Assembly (NCBI GenBank): GCA_016795465.1
Contig: JAEUHK010000017.1
Location: 1-64,000 of the forward strand
Direction of reading: 5' to 3'
Length of the DNA stretch: 64,000 nt
Origin: Verrucomicrobiaceae bacterium
GTDB taxonomy: Bacteria; Verrucomicrobiota; Verrucomicrobiia; Verrucomicrobiales; Verrucomicrobiaceae
The position numbers were made by a program, and so were the translations under genes. A model generated the notes under the pieces. That model worked only from the letters and a program-made list of their open reading frames with translations, made no database searches and was not told where the DNA came from. Of the stretch, positions 36,547 through 44,974 are shown one piece after another (position 1 is the first letter of the stretch; every line of letters begins with the position of its first letter).

Positions 36547-37650
36547 TCAGACCACGGTGCCGCGATTCGGTTTCTTCGGAGCCTTTTTCGGGGTTTCGGG
36601 AATGCCCTGCTCCTGGAGAATGGTGTCCTGCGGGAGGGGTTCGGCCCCTTCCTCGCCTGCGGCTTCGGGTTCGGCGAAGGGGGTCTGCTTCTGGTAGAGC
36701 TTCAGGCGGGTGTTGAACTCGGTTTGGAGCTTCTTGCGGTCATCCGGTGTCACGTCCTTATCCTCGGCGAGGAGGGCGATGGACCGTTTCTGCCACAGCT
36801 CGGCCTCTTTGAACTCGCCATTGCGGGCCAAAGCGGCGGCCATGGTGTCGATCATCTCGTAGGGCTGCTCTTCCTCCTGGGCGATCTCGGTGACGAGCTT
36901 CAAGGCGCGGCGGGCGAGTTGCACGGCCATCTCGCCGTTGTGCTGGCTTTCATCCGGGCAGGTGGCGAGGAACCAGGCGAGGTTGTTCGAGGCCCAGGGG
37001 TCCTCCGAAGTGGCGGCACGCTGATACCAGGCCTTCGCCCGGCGGAAATCGACCGGCACGCCCTGGCCGGTGTAATAAAGATTCGCGATGCGGCTCATGG
37101 CGAGGATGTAGCCCTGCTGCGCGGCCTTCAGATACCACAGCGCGGCCTTCGCGGTGCTCTTCGGCACGCCGCCGCCGGTTTCGAGCTTGGAGGCGTAAGC
37201 GGTCTGCGATTGGGCGTGACCCTGCTCCGCGGCTTTCTTGAACCACTCGGCGGCCTTGGCGGGATCTTTGGTGACGCCTTCTCCGGTTTCGTAAAGCACG
37301 CCGAGAGCATGCTGCGAGATGGGAAAGCCGACCGCCGCGCCTTTTTCATACCACTCGTGTGCCTTCGCGAGGTCCTTCTTCACGCCGAGACCGTCTTGAT
37401 AGAGTGTGCCCAGCACATGCATGGCCTGACGATGTTTTTGCTTGGCCGCCTTTTCGATCCAGGAGGCACCGGCCTTGGGGTTCTTCTCCATGCCCTCGCC
37501 GGTGATCTGGCGCACGCCGAGCTCGAATTGCGCATCCGCATCGCCCCGGTCCGCCCAGGCGTGGAGTTCACGTTCATCCACACGCTGCTGGGCAGGCAGC
37601 ACGGCGGTGAAGGACAGCAGGCAGGCCAGAAAGAGGAAGGGGAGTCTCAT
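36547..37650 (-). CDS. Secreted Sel1-repeat protein
   Basis: 367 residues from ATG 37650, with signal peptide LPFLFLACLLSFTAVLPA. Successive Sel1-like repeats run from about residue 30 to 240 (for example AMHVLGTLYQDGLGVKKDLAKAHEWYEKGA, then ALGVLYETGEGVTKDPAKAAEWFKKAA), each about 36 residues and giving an alpha/alpha solenoid. A further TPR-like part follows, then a Pro/Lys-rich tail ending GTVV. Such proteins act as scaffolds or modulators of signalling or envelope complexes. The partner is unknown. Confidence 0.85.
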   Translation of the reverse strand: MRLPFLFLACLLSFTAVLPAQQRVDERELHAWADRGDADAQFELGVRQITGEGMEKNPKAGASWIEKAAKQKHRQAMHVLGTLYQDGLGVKKDLAKAHEWYEKGAAVGFPISQHALGVLYETGEGVTKDPAKAAEWFKKAAEQGHAQSQTAYASKLETGGGVPKSTAKAALWYLKAAQQGYILAMSRIANLYYTGQGVPVDFRRAKAWYQRAATSEDPWASNNLAWFLATCPDESQHNGEMAVQLARRALKLVTEIAQEEEQPYEMIDTMAAALARNGEFKEAELWQKRSIALLAEDKDVTPDDRKKLQTEFNTRLKLYQKQTPFAEPEAAGEEGAEPLPQDTILQEQGIPETPKKAPKKPNRGTVV

Positions 37651-37756
37651 GGTGTGAAAAGCTACGTCTCCAAACGGATGGGAGAAGCGTAAATTGTGCC
37701 CGGACCGGCTGAAAGGCAGAATTTTACCGGGTCCGGGCGGCGTTGAAGCGGCCATC

Positions 37757-39148
37757 ATGCGCCTGCTAGCCGCCCTTTTTTCGTCATTCCTCATTCTTCA
37801 TTCGTCCTTTTCGGCACAGCCGAACTTCGTTCTCTTCCTCGCTGATGACCTGGGGTATGGCGATCTGGGCTGCTTTGGGCACCCGATCATCAAGTCGCCC
37901 AACCTGGATGCTTTTGCGAAGCAGGGCGTCAGGCTCACGCAATGCTACTCCGGCAGCGCGGTCTGCAGTCCCTCTCGTTCCGCCTTGCTCACCGGCCGCA
38001 CGCCGCATCGGAATGGTGTTTACACCTGGATCGCCGAGGGTTCGGAGGTGCATCTGCGCACGAGCGAGATCACGCTGCCGTCGCTGCTCAAAAAAGCGGG
38101 CTACACTACCTGCCACAGCGGTAAATGGCATCTCAACGGCCTTTTCAACAACCCCGCCCAGCCGCAGCCGGGTGATCACGGCTACGACTGGTGGCTGGCC
38201 ACGCAAAACAACGCCGGGCCTTCGCACGAGAACCCGAACAACTTTGCCCGCAACGGCCAGCCCGTCGGCCAGATGCAAGGCTACTCCGCACCGCTCGTGG
38301 TGACCGAGGCAATCACCTGGCTCAAAGAAAAGCGTGATGCGTCGAAGCCCTTCTTCCTTGCCGTGTGGACGCATGAGCCGCATTACCCGATCAAATCCGA
38401 TCCGAAGTTCAAAGCACAATATCCCGACCTCACCGACGACATCCAGCGGGAGCACCACGCGAACGTGACGCAGATGGACCACGCCTTTGGCATGCTCATG
38501 AAAACGCTCGACGAGCAAAAGCTGGCTGACAGCACCTTTATCTTCTTCACGTCGGATAACGGCCCGGAGGGCGATGGTATCAAATCACCCGGCCGTGGCT
38601 CCAGCGGAGTTCTTCGCGGTCGCAAACGCGATCTGCACGAGGGCGGCATCCGCGTGCCCGGCCTCGCCCGCTGGCCCGGCAAAATCCAAGCCGGCACCAC
38701 GAGCGACGTGCCCGTCATCGGCTGCGATGTGTTTCCCACCATGCTCGGCATCGCCGGGGTCGAGGTGCCGAAGGATCGCACGCTCGATGGCGTGAATGCG
38801 CTTGCCGCTCTCGACGGCAGCGCCACCAAGCTCGAACGTCCGCAGCCGCTCTTCTGGCGCCTGCACATGGCTCCGAATGCGAAAATTGCCATGCGGGTGG
38901 ACGATTGGAAGATCCTCGCGAATGCCGAGCTGACCAAGTTTGAGCTCTACGACCTCAAAAACGACCCGAAAGAGACCACCGACCTCAAGGACAAGGAATC
39001 ATCGCGCTTCCAAGACCTGAAAGCCCGCCTCATCGAGCACAACGCCAAGATCGACGCCGAAGGCCCCGACTGGTGGAAACGCCTCAGCCCCAACGGCGGC
39101 ACTGATCCGAAGAAAGCCGGGAAGAAGAAAAAGAAGGCGACGGAGTAA
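37757..39148 (+). CDS. Secreted sulfatase, second copy, with repeat-derived signal peptide
   Basis: 463 residues from ATG 37757. Catalytic C70 in CSPSR, metal block FLADDLGYGDLGCFG, then GKWHLNGLF and FTSDNGPEGDGI. The signal peptide LAALFSSFLILHSSFSA is coded by DNA (37782-37806) that matches the 14-bp tandem repeat at 27511-27557, so the export signal appears to have grown from an intergenic repeat. It removes sulfate from an unknown substrate outside the cytoplasm. The C-terminal Lys-rich end (KKAGKKKKKATE) is unusual. Confidence 0.9.
   Translation: MRLLAALFSSFLILHSSFSAQPNFVLFLADDLGYGDLGCFGHPIIKSPNLDAFAKQGVRLTQCYSGSAVCSPSRSALLTGRTPHRNGVYTWIAEGSEVHLRTSEITLPSLLKKAGYTTCHSGKWHLNGLFNNPAQPQPGDHGYDWWLATQNNAGPSHENPNNFARNGQPVGQMQGYSAPLVVTEAITWLKEKRDASKPFFLAVWTHEPHYPIKSDPKFKAQYPDLTDDIQREHHANVTQMDHAFGMLMKTLDEQKLADSTFIFFTSDNGPEGDGIKSPGRGSSGVLRGRKRDLHEGGIRVPGLARWPGKIQAGTTSDVPVIGCDVFPTMLGIAGVEVPKDRTLDGVNALAALDGSATKLERPQPLFWRLHMAPNAKIAMRVDDWKILANAELTKFELYDLKNDPKETTDLKDKESSRFQDLKARLIEHNAKIDAEGPDWWKRLSPNGGTDPKKAGKKKKKATE
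37782..37806 (+). repeat. Copy of CATTCGTCATTCCT-type repeat inside a signal peptide
   Basis: CGTCATTCCTCATTC is shared exactly with 27514-27528 and continues as a degenerate repeat. It codes for part of SSFLILHSSF in the sulfatase signal peptide. Confidence 0.65.
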
Positions 39149-39204
39149 AACAAAAGGCAGATGCCTCAAAGTGTCTTCAGCTTGCCAAGCTCTCTTTGAG
39201 AGAG

Positions 39205-39279
39205 TGGCGACCCCTACGAGAATCGAACTCGTGTCGCATCCGTGAAAGGGATGTGTCCTAACCGCTAGACGAAGGGGTC
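39205..39279 (-). tRNA. tRNA-Glu (anticodon UUC)
   Basis: 75 bases with the CCA end encoded (39205-39207). The acceptor GACCCCT pairs with AGGGGTC, the anticodon stem is CATCC/GGATG with loop CTTTCAC, and anticodon TTC lies at 39244-39246. The T-arm GTTCGATTC is canonical. Confidence 0.95.
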
Positions 39280-39294
39280 GTTTGCGGGACGCGG

Positions 39295-39322
39295 ATATTG
39301 TGGGCAAAGCTTCATTTGGCAA
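39295..39322 (-). promoter_or_regulatory. Candidate promoter for tRNA-Glu
   Basis: On the minus strand TTGCCA (39322-39317), a 16-bp spacer, then CAATAT (39300-39295), ending 15 bp before the mature tRNA 5' end. Confidence 0.4.
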
Positions 39323-39500
39323 GAGAAAATCCTGTGGGGAAAAAGTTTTCTCAGAGGCTCCAAATTGGTTTCGGCAGGGCGACTGACAGATGAAAGGGCA
39401 GGGGAGCTGGCAGGCAAAAGCCGGGGAAAAAGGAGAAAATTCAAAAGGCTCCAGAAAAGCGTTGAATTTAACTCACCAAATATTTAATCTTAGTTAGTTA

Positions 39501-39530
39501 ATTTGGTGAATTCACCCAATCATTTATAAT
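39501..39530 (+). promoter_or_regulatory. Sigma70-like promoter overlapping a 20-bp palindrome
   Basis: TTGGTG (39503-39508), 16 bp, then a perfect TATAAT (39525-39530). The -35 lies inside a near-perfect palindrome at 39501-39520 whose core GGTGAATTCACC is exact. A further half-site CACCAAAT lies at 39474-39481. The gene start at 39594 gives a leader of about 57 bases. A repressor bound here would block the polymerase. Confidence 0.6.
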
Positions 39531-39593
39531 TTCTAGATTAAACGGCCCGGTTTGATACATTTTCATGGTTGAATCGGGCTGCTCAGGCCAGCG

Positions 39594-42500
39594 ATGACCT
39601 TGTCCTTCCGAACCCTGTTTCAAAACGGCTCCCCTCCGAACGGGGCGGGGCCGGATTTGCCACAGGGTGCGGCAGCGGGCGGGGGAGTTGGAATGGGAGC
39701 TCCGACACATGCACGCTCTCAATCCGTTCCTCTTATGCAAGCTACTCCGGCCCTTCCATCTGCCCCTGCCTCTCCTTTTCAAATGGCAGGCTCGCCTTTG
39801 TTCAAGACCGCTGGAGGCGAGGCGATCGAGGCTCCTCCGATCAACGCTCACGGCGGCATGTCTCCCTTCGGCATGGCTTCCCAATCACCCACCAACATGC
39901 CGCTGACCGTCGGTGATGTGATGGGCCTGCTGCCGCCAGAACTTGTTCGCGGTGGCGTCGTATCGCCTGATCAGCCGATCACCCTTCCGCCGAACTTGCT
40001 GGAGGAAGCACTGCGCAGCGGAAAGCCGGCAGTGCCGGTGTTTGAGATTTACCGTGTCTGCCCAGGGCTGTTCCAAGGGCCTGTCTCGCCGCAAGATCCG
40101 CGAGTGGTGCCTCTGCCGATGGGGAAAGTGTCCTCGCTGATCGCTGGAACGCGTTCGCTTGCCTCGCAGGCATCACCTTTCGCTGCCGCAAGTCCGGGCA
40201 TGGATGGTGCAAAGGCTGCTTCCATGCCCACCCCGCCCGCTTCTGCCTTCCCGATGAGCCCCTTCGCCGCCGCCATCCCGGCTCCGAAGCCTCCAGTGGA
40301 GATGGAAGGCAGCATGGCATCCCCTTTTACGGCGGCGAAACCGCCCGCAGGACCTGCCTCGCACTTCGGCACCGCGGCTCCGGCCGCGACGGGAGGTTCT
40401 CCCTTTGCCGCGGCAGGACCTCCGCCACTGCCGGGCGCTGCTTCACCGTTTGCGGCTTCCGCACCGGCATCGCCATTTGCCGCTGCGGGAGCGTCCGGTT
40501 CTCCGTTTGCCGCGTCGACACCTGCTGCTGAGCCTGCTCCGTCGCCGTTCGCGGCCGCTGCGGCTCCGATGCCTGCGCAGGCCCCCGCTTCACCCTTCGG
40601 CGCCGCCTCTCCTTTCGCTGCCTCGACACCTGCTCCGGGCGGATCGCCTTTTGCATCAGTCACACCAGCTCCCGCGTCTCCGTTTGGTGCTGCTGCTCCG
40701 GCTGGTTCACCCTTCGCGGCGGCATCTCCGGCTGCTCCAGCGGGCTCACCGTTTGCTGCGGCTTCGCCAGCTCCTGCCACTCCGTTTGGAGTCATGCCTT
40801 CCTCACCGGCTGCGTCGCCGTTTGGTGCGACACCTGCCGCTCCGGCTGCATCGCCCTTTGCGGCACCAGCAGCCGCTCCTGCTGTGCCTTCGCCTGCTCC
40901 GAGCTTTAATCCGTTCGCTGCGGCAGCATCGGCAGAAGCACCCGCCGCAGTCGAAGCGACTCCGGCTCCCGCCACGAGCGGACTGGATCGTGCCATGGCG
41001 AGCCTTTTCACCCCGGCAGCCGCGCCTGCGCCTGCGCCTGAACCCGCTCCGGCTGCTCCGACGATGGTCGCCACCGGCTTGACGATGCCATTGGCTCAGG
41101 CCCAGCCTGCGGCGATGCCGCCTGCCGCACCTGCGGGCAAGGCCAAGCTCACCCTCGCCACGCTGCTCACGGGCCACAGCCAGGATGATCTGGGCTTCAA
41201 TCCTTCGATGGTCCCTGCGTGGGTCTCGACGAGCATCGAGCAGAGCATCTTGCAGGAGCAGAACGGCCCCAGCGGCTGCATCGTGAACCTCGGAACGCTC
41301 ATCGACGGCGTGGCCGACATCGGCTTCCGAAACATGCTCTCGGGTGCAAAACGCGATTTCCGCATCCAACTGCCCGCCAACGAGGTTTTCCACGCTCTCA
41401 CGGCTTCATCCGAGTCGATGGCTCCTGCGTCCGCGGCTGTTCTCGCGGCTCCCATGGAGTCCAAAGCGCCTGCTGGACCTGCCGACGGCATGCTGGCAGG
41501 TAAAGCGATGTTCATCCAGCCCGGCAATGGTCAGGCCAATGCCTTCGCTCCGCCTGCGAGCGAGGCTCCGTTTGCCCCGGCGGCGGTTCCGGCGCCTGCA
41601 TCGGGTTTTGCTTCGGCACTCGCTGCGCCTGAAAAGCCTGCCACGACCACCATTTCGTTCACGCCGTTTGGCAGCTCCGGCGGCGCACCTGCCTCGCCGC
41701 CTCCCGCCGCGGCCCATCCGGGGCCTGCGGCCTTCGCAGCACCGGCACCCGCACCACAGCCAGCGCCCGCCGCCGCTCCCACGAGTGCCTTTGCGGGTCT
41801 CACCCAGCCTTTGGCCGCTCCGGTCATGCCGGCGGTCGCGGCTCCATCACCCTTCCCGATGGCTCCGGAGGCTCCGAAACCGGCTCCTGGCGTGGTTCAG
41901 CCTCTCGCGAGCGGTTTCTGTGCTTTTGGTGCCTCCAAGCCCGATGCTCCCGCCACGCCCAGCAAGCCGCAGCAGCCCATGGTGAAGGCTTTCGATCCTT
42001 TTGCGCCTTCGCCAACCGCTGGTGGATTGAGCAGCGACCAGCTTTTGGGCAAAGCTCCCGCATCAGGTGCTCCTGCCGCTGCCGGCTCGGCCTTCCTCAA
42101 AGGTGCCCAGCCACCTGCGAAGCCGCTGATCGATCCCTTTGCCTCGACTGCCGCCACCCCGCCTTCTCCAGCGCCCGAGCTGCCAGTCGTGCCGCTGATC
42201 GATTCGCAGCCGAAGCCTTCCGCCTTCTTCTCGCCAGCAGCCGAAACACCGGAAACGGCTCCCACCACCATGCTGCGTCCGACCGTGGCCGCCCCATTCG
42301 TGCCGGCGCAGTCCGAGGAACCCGCCGCGCCGAAGATGGCATCGCTCTTCTCGCCGCCTGGTGGATTCGCAGCGCAAAAGCCCGAGCCGCAGCCTGTTTC
42401 ATCCATCATACCGATGACCTCAGGCATTGGCGAAGCAGTCACCGCGCTTCTCAAGCCCGCCACGCCCGCTCCGGCTCCAGCCACCGCTCCGCAGCCCGCA

Positions 42501-42947
42501 GCACCCGCCAGCCAGGGCAAGAGCTCCTTCCTCGGTCTCACCCAGCTCGACACCGCCACGGACCAGCTCCTGCTCCGCGCCTTGCTCGGTGTGGACGAGA
42601 ACCTGAATGCCTCCCGCGTCGTCGAATTGCTCGCCACGCTGCCCGGCCTCTGCGCCTGCGTTTGCCTGCGCGGCAGCAGCGTCCTCAGTCATGCCAACCC
42701 GTCCGTGCCGGATGCCGCCAGCTTCCCGCAGCAGGCCGGCGATATCGCGCGGCAGCTCCGCGGCCTCGCGCCGCTCATCGGCATCGATGGCGCAGAAACC
42801 TTCACGCTCAACGCCCGCGGCCGCCTGCTGACCTTCTGCTTCCCCGGCGATGTCACTGTCGGCGTCCTGCACGATGGCGAGCCCGGCAATGGCCTGCGCG
42901 ACAAGATCACGCTCGTCTCCCGTGAGCTCGCCCGCATGCTCGGGTGA
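39594..42947 (+). CDS. Large SPF-repeat disordered protein with roadblock-like C-terminus
   Basis: 1117 residues, mostly Pro, Ala and Ser; not a known family. Residues about 95-185 form a folded block (LTVGDVMGLLPPELV then FEIYRVCPGLFQ and VVPLPMGKVSSLI). Residues 193-445 hold at least 16 SPF[A/G/T] repeats in a disordered Ala/Pro linker. A second folded block at about 515-605 (LTLATLLTGHSQDDLGF then VNLGTLIDGVADIGF and FRIQLPANEVFHAL) resembles the first in pattern. More linker follows, and the last 130 residues look like a roadblock/LC7 domain (LLATLPGLCACVCLRG then FPGDVTVGVLHDG). No signal peptide, so it is cytoplasmic. First gene of the operon, 39 bp before the MglA-like GTPase. Probably a scaffold for it; the dispersed codon usage shows the repeats are maintained at protein level. 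Confidence 0.75.
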   Translation: MTLSFRTLFQNGSPPNGAGPDLPQGAAAGGGVGMGAPTHARSQSVPLMQATPALPSAPASPFQMAGSPLFKTAGGEAIEAPPINAHGGMSPFGMASQSPTNMPLTVGDVMGLLPPELVRGGVVSPDQPITLPPNLLEEALRSGKPAVPVFEIYRVCPGLFQGPVSPQDPRVVPLPMGKVSSLIAGTRSLASQASPFAAASPGMDGAKAASMPTPPASAFPMSPFAAAIPAPKPPVEMEGSMASPFTAAKPPAGPASHFGTAAPAATGGSPFAAAGPPPLPGAASPFAASAPASPFAAAGASGSPFAASTPAAEPAPSPFAAAAAPMPAQAPASPFGAASPFAASTPAPGGSPFASVTPAPASPFGAAAPAGSPFAAASPAAPAGSPFAAASPAPATPFGVMPSSPAASPFGATPAAPAASPFAAPAAAPAVPSPAPSFNPFAAAASAEAPAAVEATPAPATSGLDRAMASLFTPAAAPAPAPEPAPAAPTMVATGLTMPLAQAQPAAMPPAAPAGKAKLTLATLLTGHSQDDLGFNPSMVPAWVSTSIEQSILQEQNGPSGCIVNLGTLIDGVADIGFRNMLSGAKRDFRIQLPANEVFHALTASSESMAPASAAVLAAPMESKAPAGPADGMLAGKAMFIQPGNGQANAFAPPASEAPFAPAAVPAPASGFASALAAPEKPATTTISFTPFGSSGGAPASPPPAAAHPGPAAFAAPAPAPQPAPAAAPTSAFAGLTQPLAAPVMPAVAAPSPFPMAPEAPKPAPGVVQPLASGFCAFGASKPDAPATPSKPQQPMVKAFDPFAPSPTAGGLSSDQLLGKAPASGAPAAAGSAFLKGAQPPAKPLIDPFASTAATPPSPAPELPVVPLIDSQPKPSAFFSPAAETPETAPTTMLRPTVAAPFVPAQSEEPAAPKMASLFSPPGGFAAQKPEPQPVSSIIPMTSGIGEAVTALLKPATPAPAPATAPQPAAPASQGKSSFLGLTQLDTATDQLLLRALLGVDENLNASRVVELLATLPGLCACVCLRGSSVLSHANPSVPDAASFPQQAGDIARQLRGLAPLIGIDGAETFTLNARGRLLTFCFPGDVTVGVLHDGEPGNGLRDKITLVSRELARMLG

Positions 42948-42986
42948 CCTTTCCGGCACCACTCCTGACCCTCCACTCCCCGCACC

Positions 42987-43661
42987 ATGCCGAGCATTCA
43001 TCACGAAGACCGCACCGTCAGCTTCAAGATCGTTTACTGCGGCACACCGCTGTGCGGAAAGACCACGAACATCCAGCAAATCCACGCGAAGCTCGATCCC
43101 CGCGGTCGCAGCGATCTCGTATCACTCTCCACCGCGCAGGATCGCACGCTGTTTTTCGACTTCCTCAGCATCGAGGCCGATGCCATCCCCGGTTACAAGA
43201 CCACCTTTCACCTCTACACCGTCCCCGGCCAGGTGACCTACAATGCCACGCTGCAGCTCGTCCTGCGCCAGGCCGATGCCGTCGTCTTTGTCATCGACTC
43301 GCAAATGGACCGCCAGCGGGACAATTTGCAGGCCTTCCAAAGCCTCGAGGCCAATCTCCGCCTCAATGACAGCTCCATCGAGCGTCTCCCGGTCGTGCTG
43401 CAATACAACAAGCGTGATCTCCCAAACGCCGCGCCCGTCGAGTATCTCGAATACCTCTTCAACAACCGTCCCGTTCCCCTCTTGAGCTTTGAGGCAGACG
43501 CTCGCGGCGGACGCAATGTGCTCGCCACGCTCAATGCCGTCTCACAGGCCGTGCTGCACCAGTTCCGCCTCGCTCACGCACCCGTGAGCGCCACGACCGC
43601 CTCGCGTGCGTCCGTCACCGTGCCTGCTGGCATGCCTGCGCCCGCCCTCGCCGCCGCCTGA
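42987..43661 (+). CDS. mglA: MglA-type small Ras-like GTPase
   Basis: 224 residues. The P-loop is GTPLCGKTT (19-27). The switch-I stretch DRTLFFDFL includes R53, and TVPGQ at 78-82 gives Q82; both match the catalytic Arg and Gln of Myxococcus MglA, and the P-x-G replaces the usual DxxG. NKRD (141-144) reads guanine. It cycles between GTP and GDP to set cell polarity or to recruit a motor; a roadblock/MglB-type protein acts as GAP. The last 30 residues are a Ser/Thr/Ala/Pro tail, which is unusual. It sits between the scaffold gene and the MglB-like gene with gaps of 39 and 32 bp. Confidence 0.9.
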   Translation: MPSIHHEDRTVSFKIVYCGTPLCGKTTNIQQIHAKLDPRGRSDLVSLSTAQDRTLFFDFLSIEADAIPGYKTTFHLYTVPGQVTYNATLQLVLRQADAVVFVIDSQMDRQRDNLQAFQSLEANLRLNDSSIERLPVVLQYNKRDLPNAAPVEYLEYLFNNRPVPLLSFEADARGGRNVLATLNAVSQAVLHQFRLAHAPVSATTASRASVTVPAGMPAPALAAA

Positions 43662-43693
43662 TCTCTCATTGCTCCCATCAATCTCCGCCACCC

Positions 43694-44092
43694 ATGCTTC
43701 GCCCCTTCCTCACCATTCCCGGCGTCCACTCCGCCTGCATCACGAATGATGCCGGACACCTCGTCGCCAGCGAAGGTGGAGCCGCGATGCCTGCCAGCGT
43801 GTTCGTGCTCGCCCATGCCACGCTCACCGCCGCGGGTGAGCTCGGCCGCCGCAGCGGTGCGGGCGATTGCATCGAGCTCGTCCAGCATCATGAAGCCGGC
43901 CTCTACCTGCTCCGCGGCATGCCTCGCAATCATGCGCTGATCGTGGCCTGTGCCCCCCATGTCGATTTGAACGCTCTGCGCCATGCCGCCGCGGAGGTGC
44001 ATCTCCCGCTCGCACCGGCCCCGGCCCAGCGTCGGGCCGCTCCGCAGGCCTTTGACCTCGGCGATGCCCTCCACGCCATGCCCGCTTGGTAA
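43694..44092 (+). CDS. mglB: Roadblock/LC7-domain protein (MglB-like)
   Basis: 132 residues. It starts LRPFLTIPGVHSACITNDAGHLVASEGG, the roadblock beta-hairpin (PGV-x-x-x-x-x-x-x-x-G), followed by a long helix (ASVFVLAHATLTAAGELGRR) and strands GLYLLRGMPRNHALIVACAP. MglB is the GTPase-activating partner of MglA and acts as a dimer; its place right after mglA supports this. It is a short single-domain form. The gene symbol rests on context and fold, not on strong sequence identity. Confidence 0.72.
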   Translation: MLRPFLTIPGVHSACITNDAGHLVASEGGAAMPASVFVLAHATLTAAGELGRRSGAGDCIELVQHHEAGLYLLRGMPRNHALIVACAPHVDLNALRHAAAEVHLPLAPAPAQRRAAPQAFDLGDALHAMPAW

Positions 44093-44182
44093 AGTCATCC
44101 CTCATCTCCTCGCGAGATCACTGATTTACAACGCCTTCGTTTCGGCCTAAAACTTGCTTAACCACCATCTAAAGCCACTCTC

Positions 44183-44911
44183 ATGATCGACCTCACCAGC
44201 GCCGCCGGACCCTTGGAGCTTGTCTCCAAAGGCGGACCGCTCGTCTGGCTGCTCCTCGGGTGCTTGTGCGTCTCCGGAGCCATCTTTTTGGAACGACTGG
44301 CCTATTTTCATCGCGCCAGCATGAACGTGGGCGAATTCCTCGCCGGGCTCGCCACCCTCATCAGCCGTCGAAACTTCGCCGAGGCCCTGCAAGAGTGCGT
44401 CGCCACTCGCGTGCCAGCTGGCCGAGTCATTCATTCCGCCCTCCTCCGCCATCATGTGCCGCGGGAGCAGCTCAAAGAAATCGTCCAAGAGGCCGGCCAG
44501 CTCGAAGTGCCGCGTCTCGAGCGCTTTCTCGGCCTGCTGAACGCCCTCGCCCACGTCGGCCCCCTCATCGGTCTGCTCGGCACCTTGATCGGCCTGCTTG
44601 ATAGCTTCACCCGTCTTTCGACCTCGAACGGCCTCACCACCCCCGCCGATGTTGCCCACGGCGTGTATCAAAGCCTCATCACCGCGGCCCTCGGCCTCGT
44701 CGTCGCCATACCAGCCTGGCTTGGCTATGCCTTCCTCAGCGCCCGCGCCCGTTCCCTCATGCACGACTTGGAACGCGCTGGCATCGAAATCGTGAACCTC
44801 ATCGAGGACAGCCGCTCGGCCTCCAACATCGTCGAATTCCACCAAGCCGCCCTCGAATCTGCCCCTCCCGTCGCGATGCCCAAAACACGCACGCGTGGCT
44901 TGAAGGCTTGA
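44183..44911 (+). CDS. MotA/TolQ/ExbB-type proton channel subunit
   Basis: 242 residues. Transmembrane segments lie at roughly 17-37 (GGPLVWLLLGCLCVSGAIFL), 120-145 (LNALAHVGPLIGLLGTLIGLL) and 165-190 (SLITAALGLVVAIPAWLGY). The GLLGT in the second and the T-x-x-G-L-x-x-A-I-P in the third are family hallmarks and line the proton path. It forms a ring that surrounds the TolR/ExbD-like subunit and couples proton flow to motion. It begins 90 bp after the MglB-like gene. Whether this is TolQ, ExbB or AglR-like cannot be told from the sequence alone. Confidence 0.88.
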   Translation: MIDLTSAAGPLELVSKGGPLVWLLLGCLCVSGAIFLERLAYFHRASMNVGEFLAGLATLISRRNFAEALQECVATRVPAGRVIHSALLRHHVPREQLKEIVQEAGQLEVPRLERFLGLLNALAHVGPLIGLLGTLIGLLDSFTRLSTSNGLTTPADVAHGVYQSLITAALGLVVAIPAWLGYAFLSARARSLMHDLERAGIEIVNLIEDSRSASNIVEFHQAALESAPPVAMPKTRTRGLKA

Positions 44912-44974
44912 TTGAAGGTTCACAACGGCATCTGGCGTGGTAAGCTCAGATGCCAAACGGCACCACCAGCCACC

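Larger units (their letters stand above)
39149..39593. other. 445-bp region with tRNA-Glu, two promoters and an AT-rich island
   Basis: No protein gene. From left to right: tRNA-Glu on the minus strand (39205-39279), its candidate promoter (39295-39322), an A/G-rich stretch, then an AT-rich island (about 39460-39545) with a palindrome and a sigma70-like promoter facing the large operon. Confidence 0.7.

Noticed and set aside
40170..40920. CRISPR-like or satellite DNA in the SPF-repeat region
   Set aside because: The period is irregular and the repetition is at protein level (SPFAAA in varied codons), so it is a coding repeat and not an array.
44093..44182. Internal promoter before the TolQ-like gene
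   Set aside because: The 90-bp gap could hold one, but I found no credible -35/-10 pair, so I treat the six genes as one unit for now.
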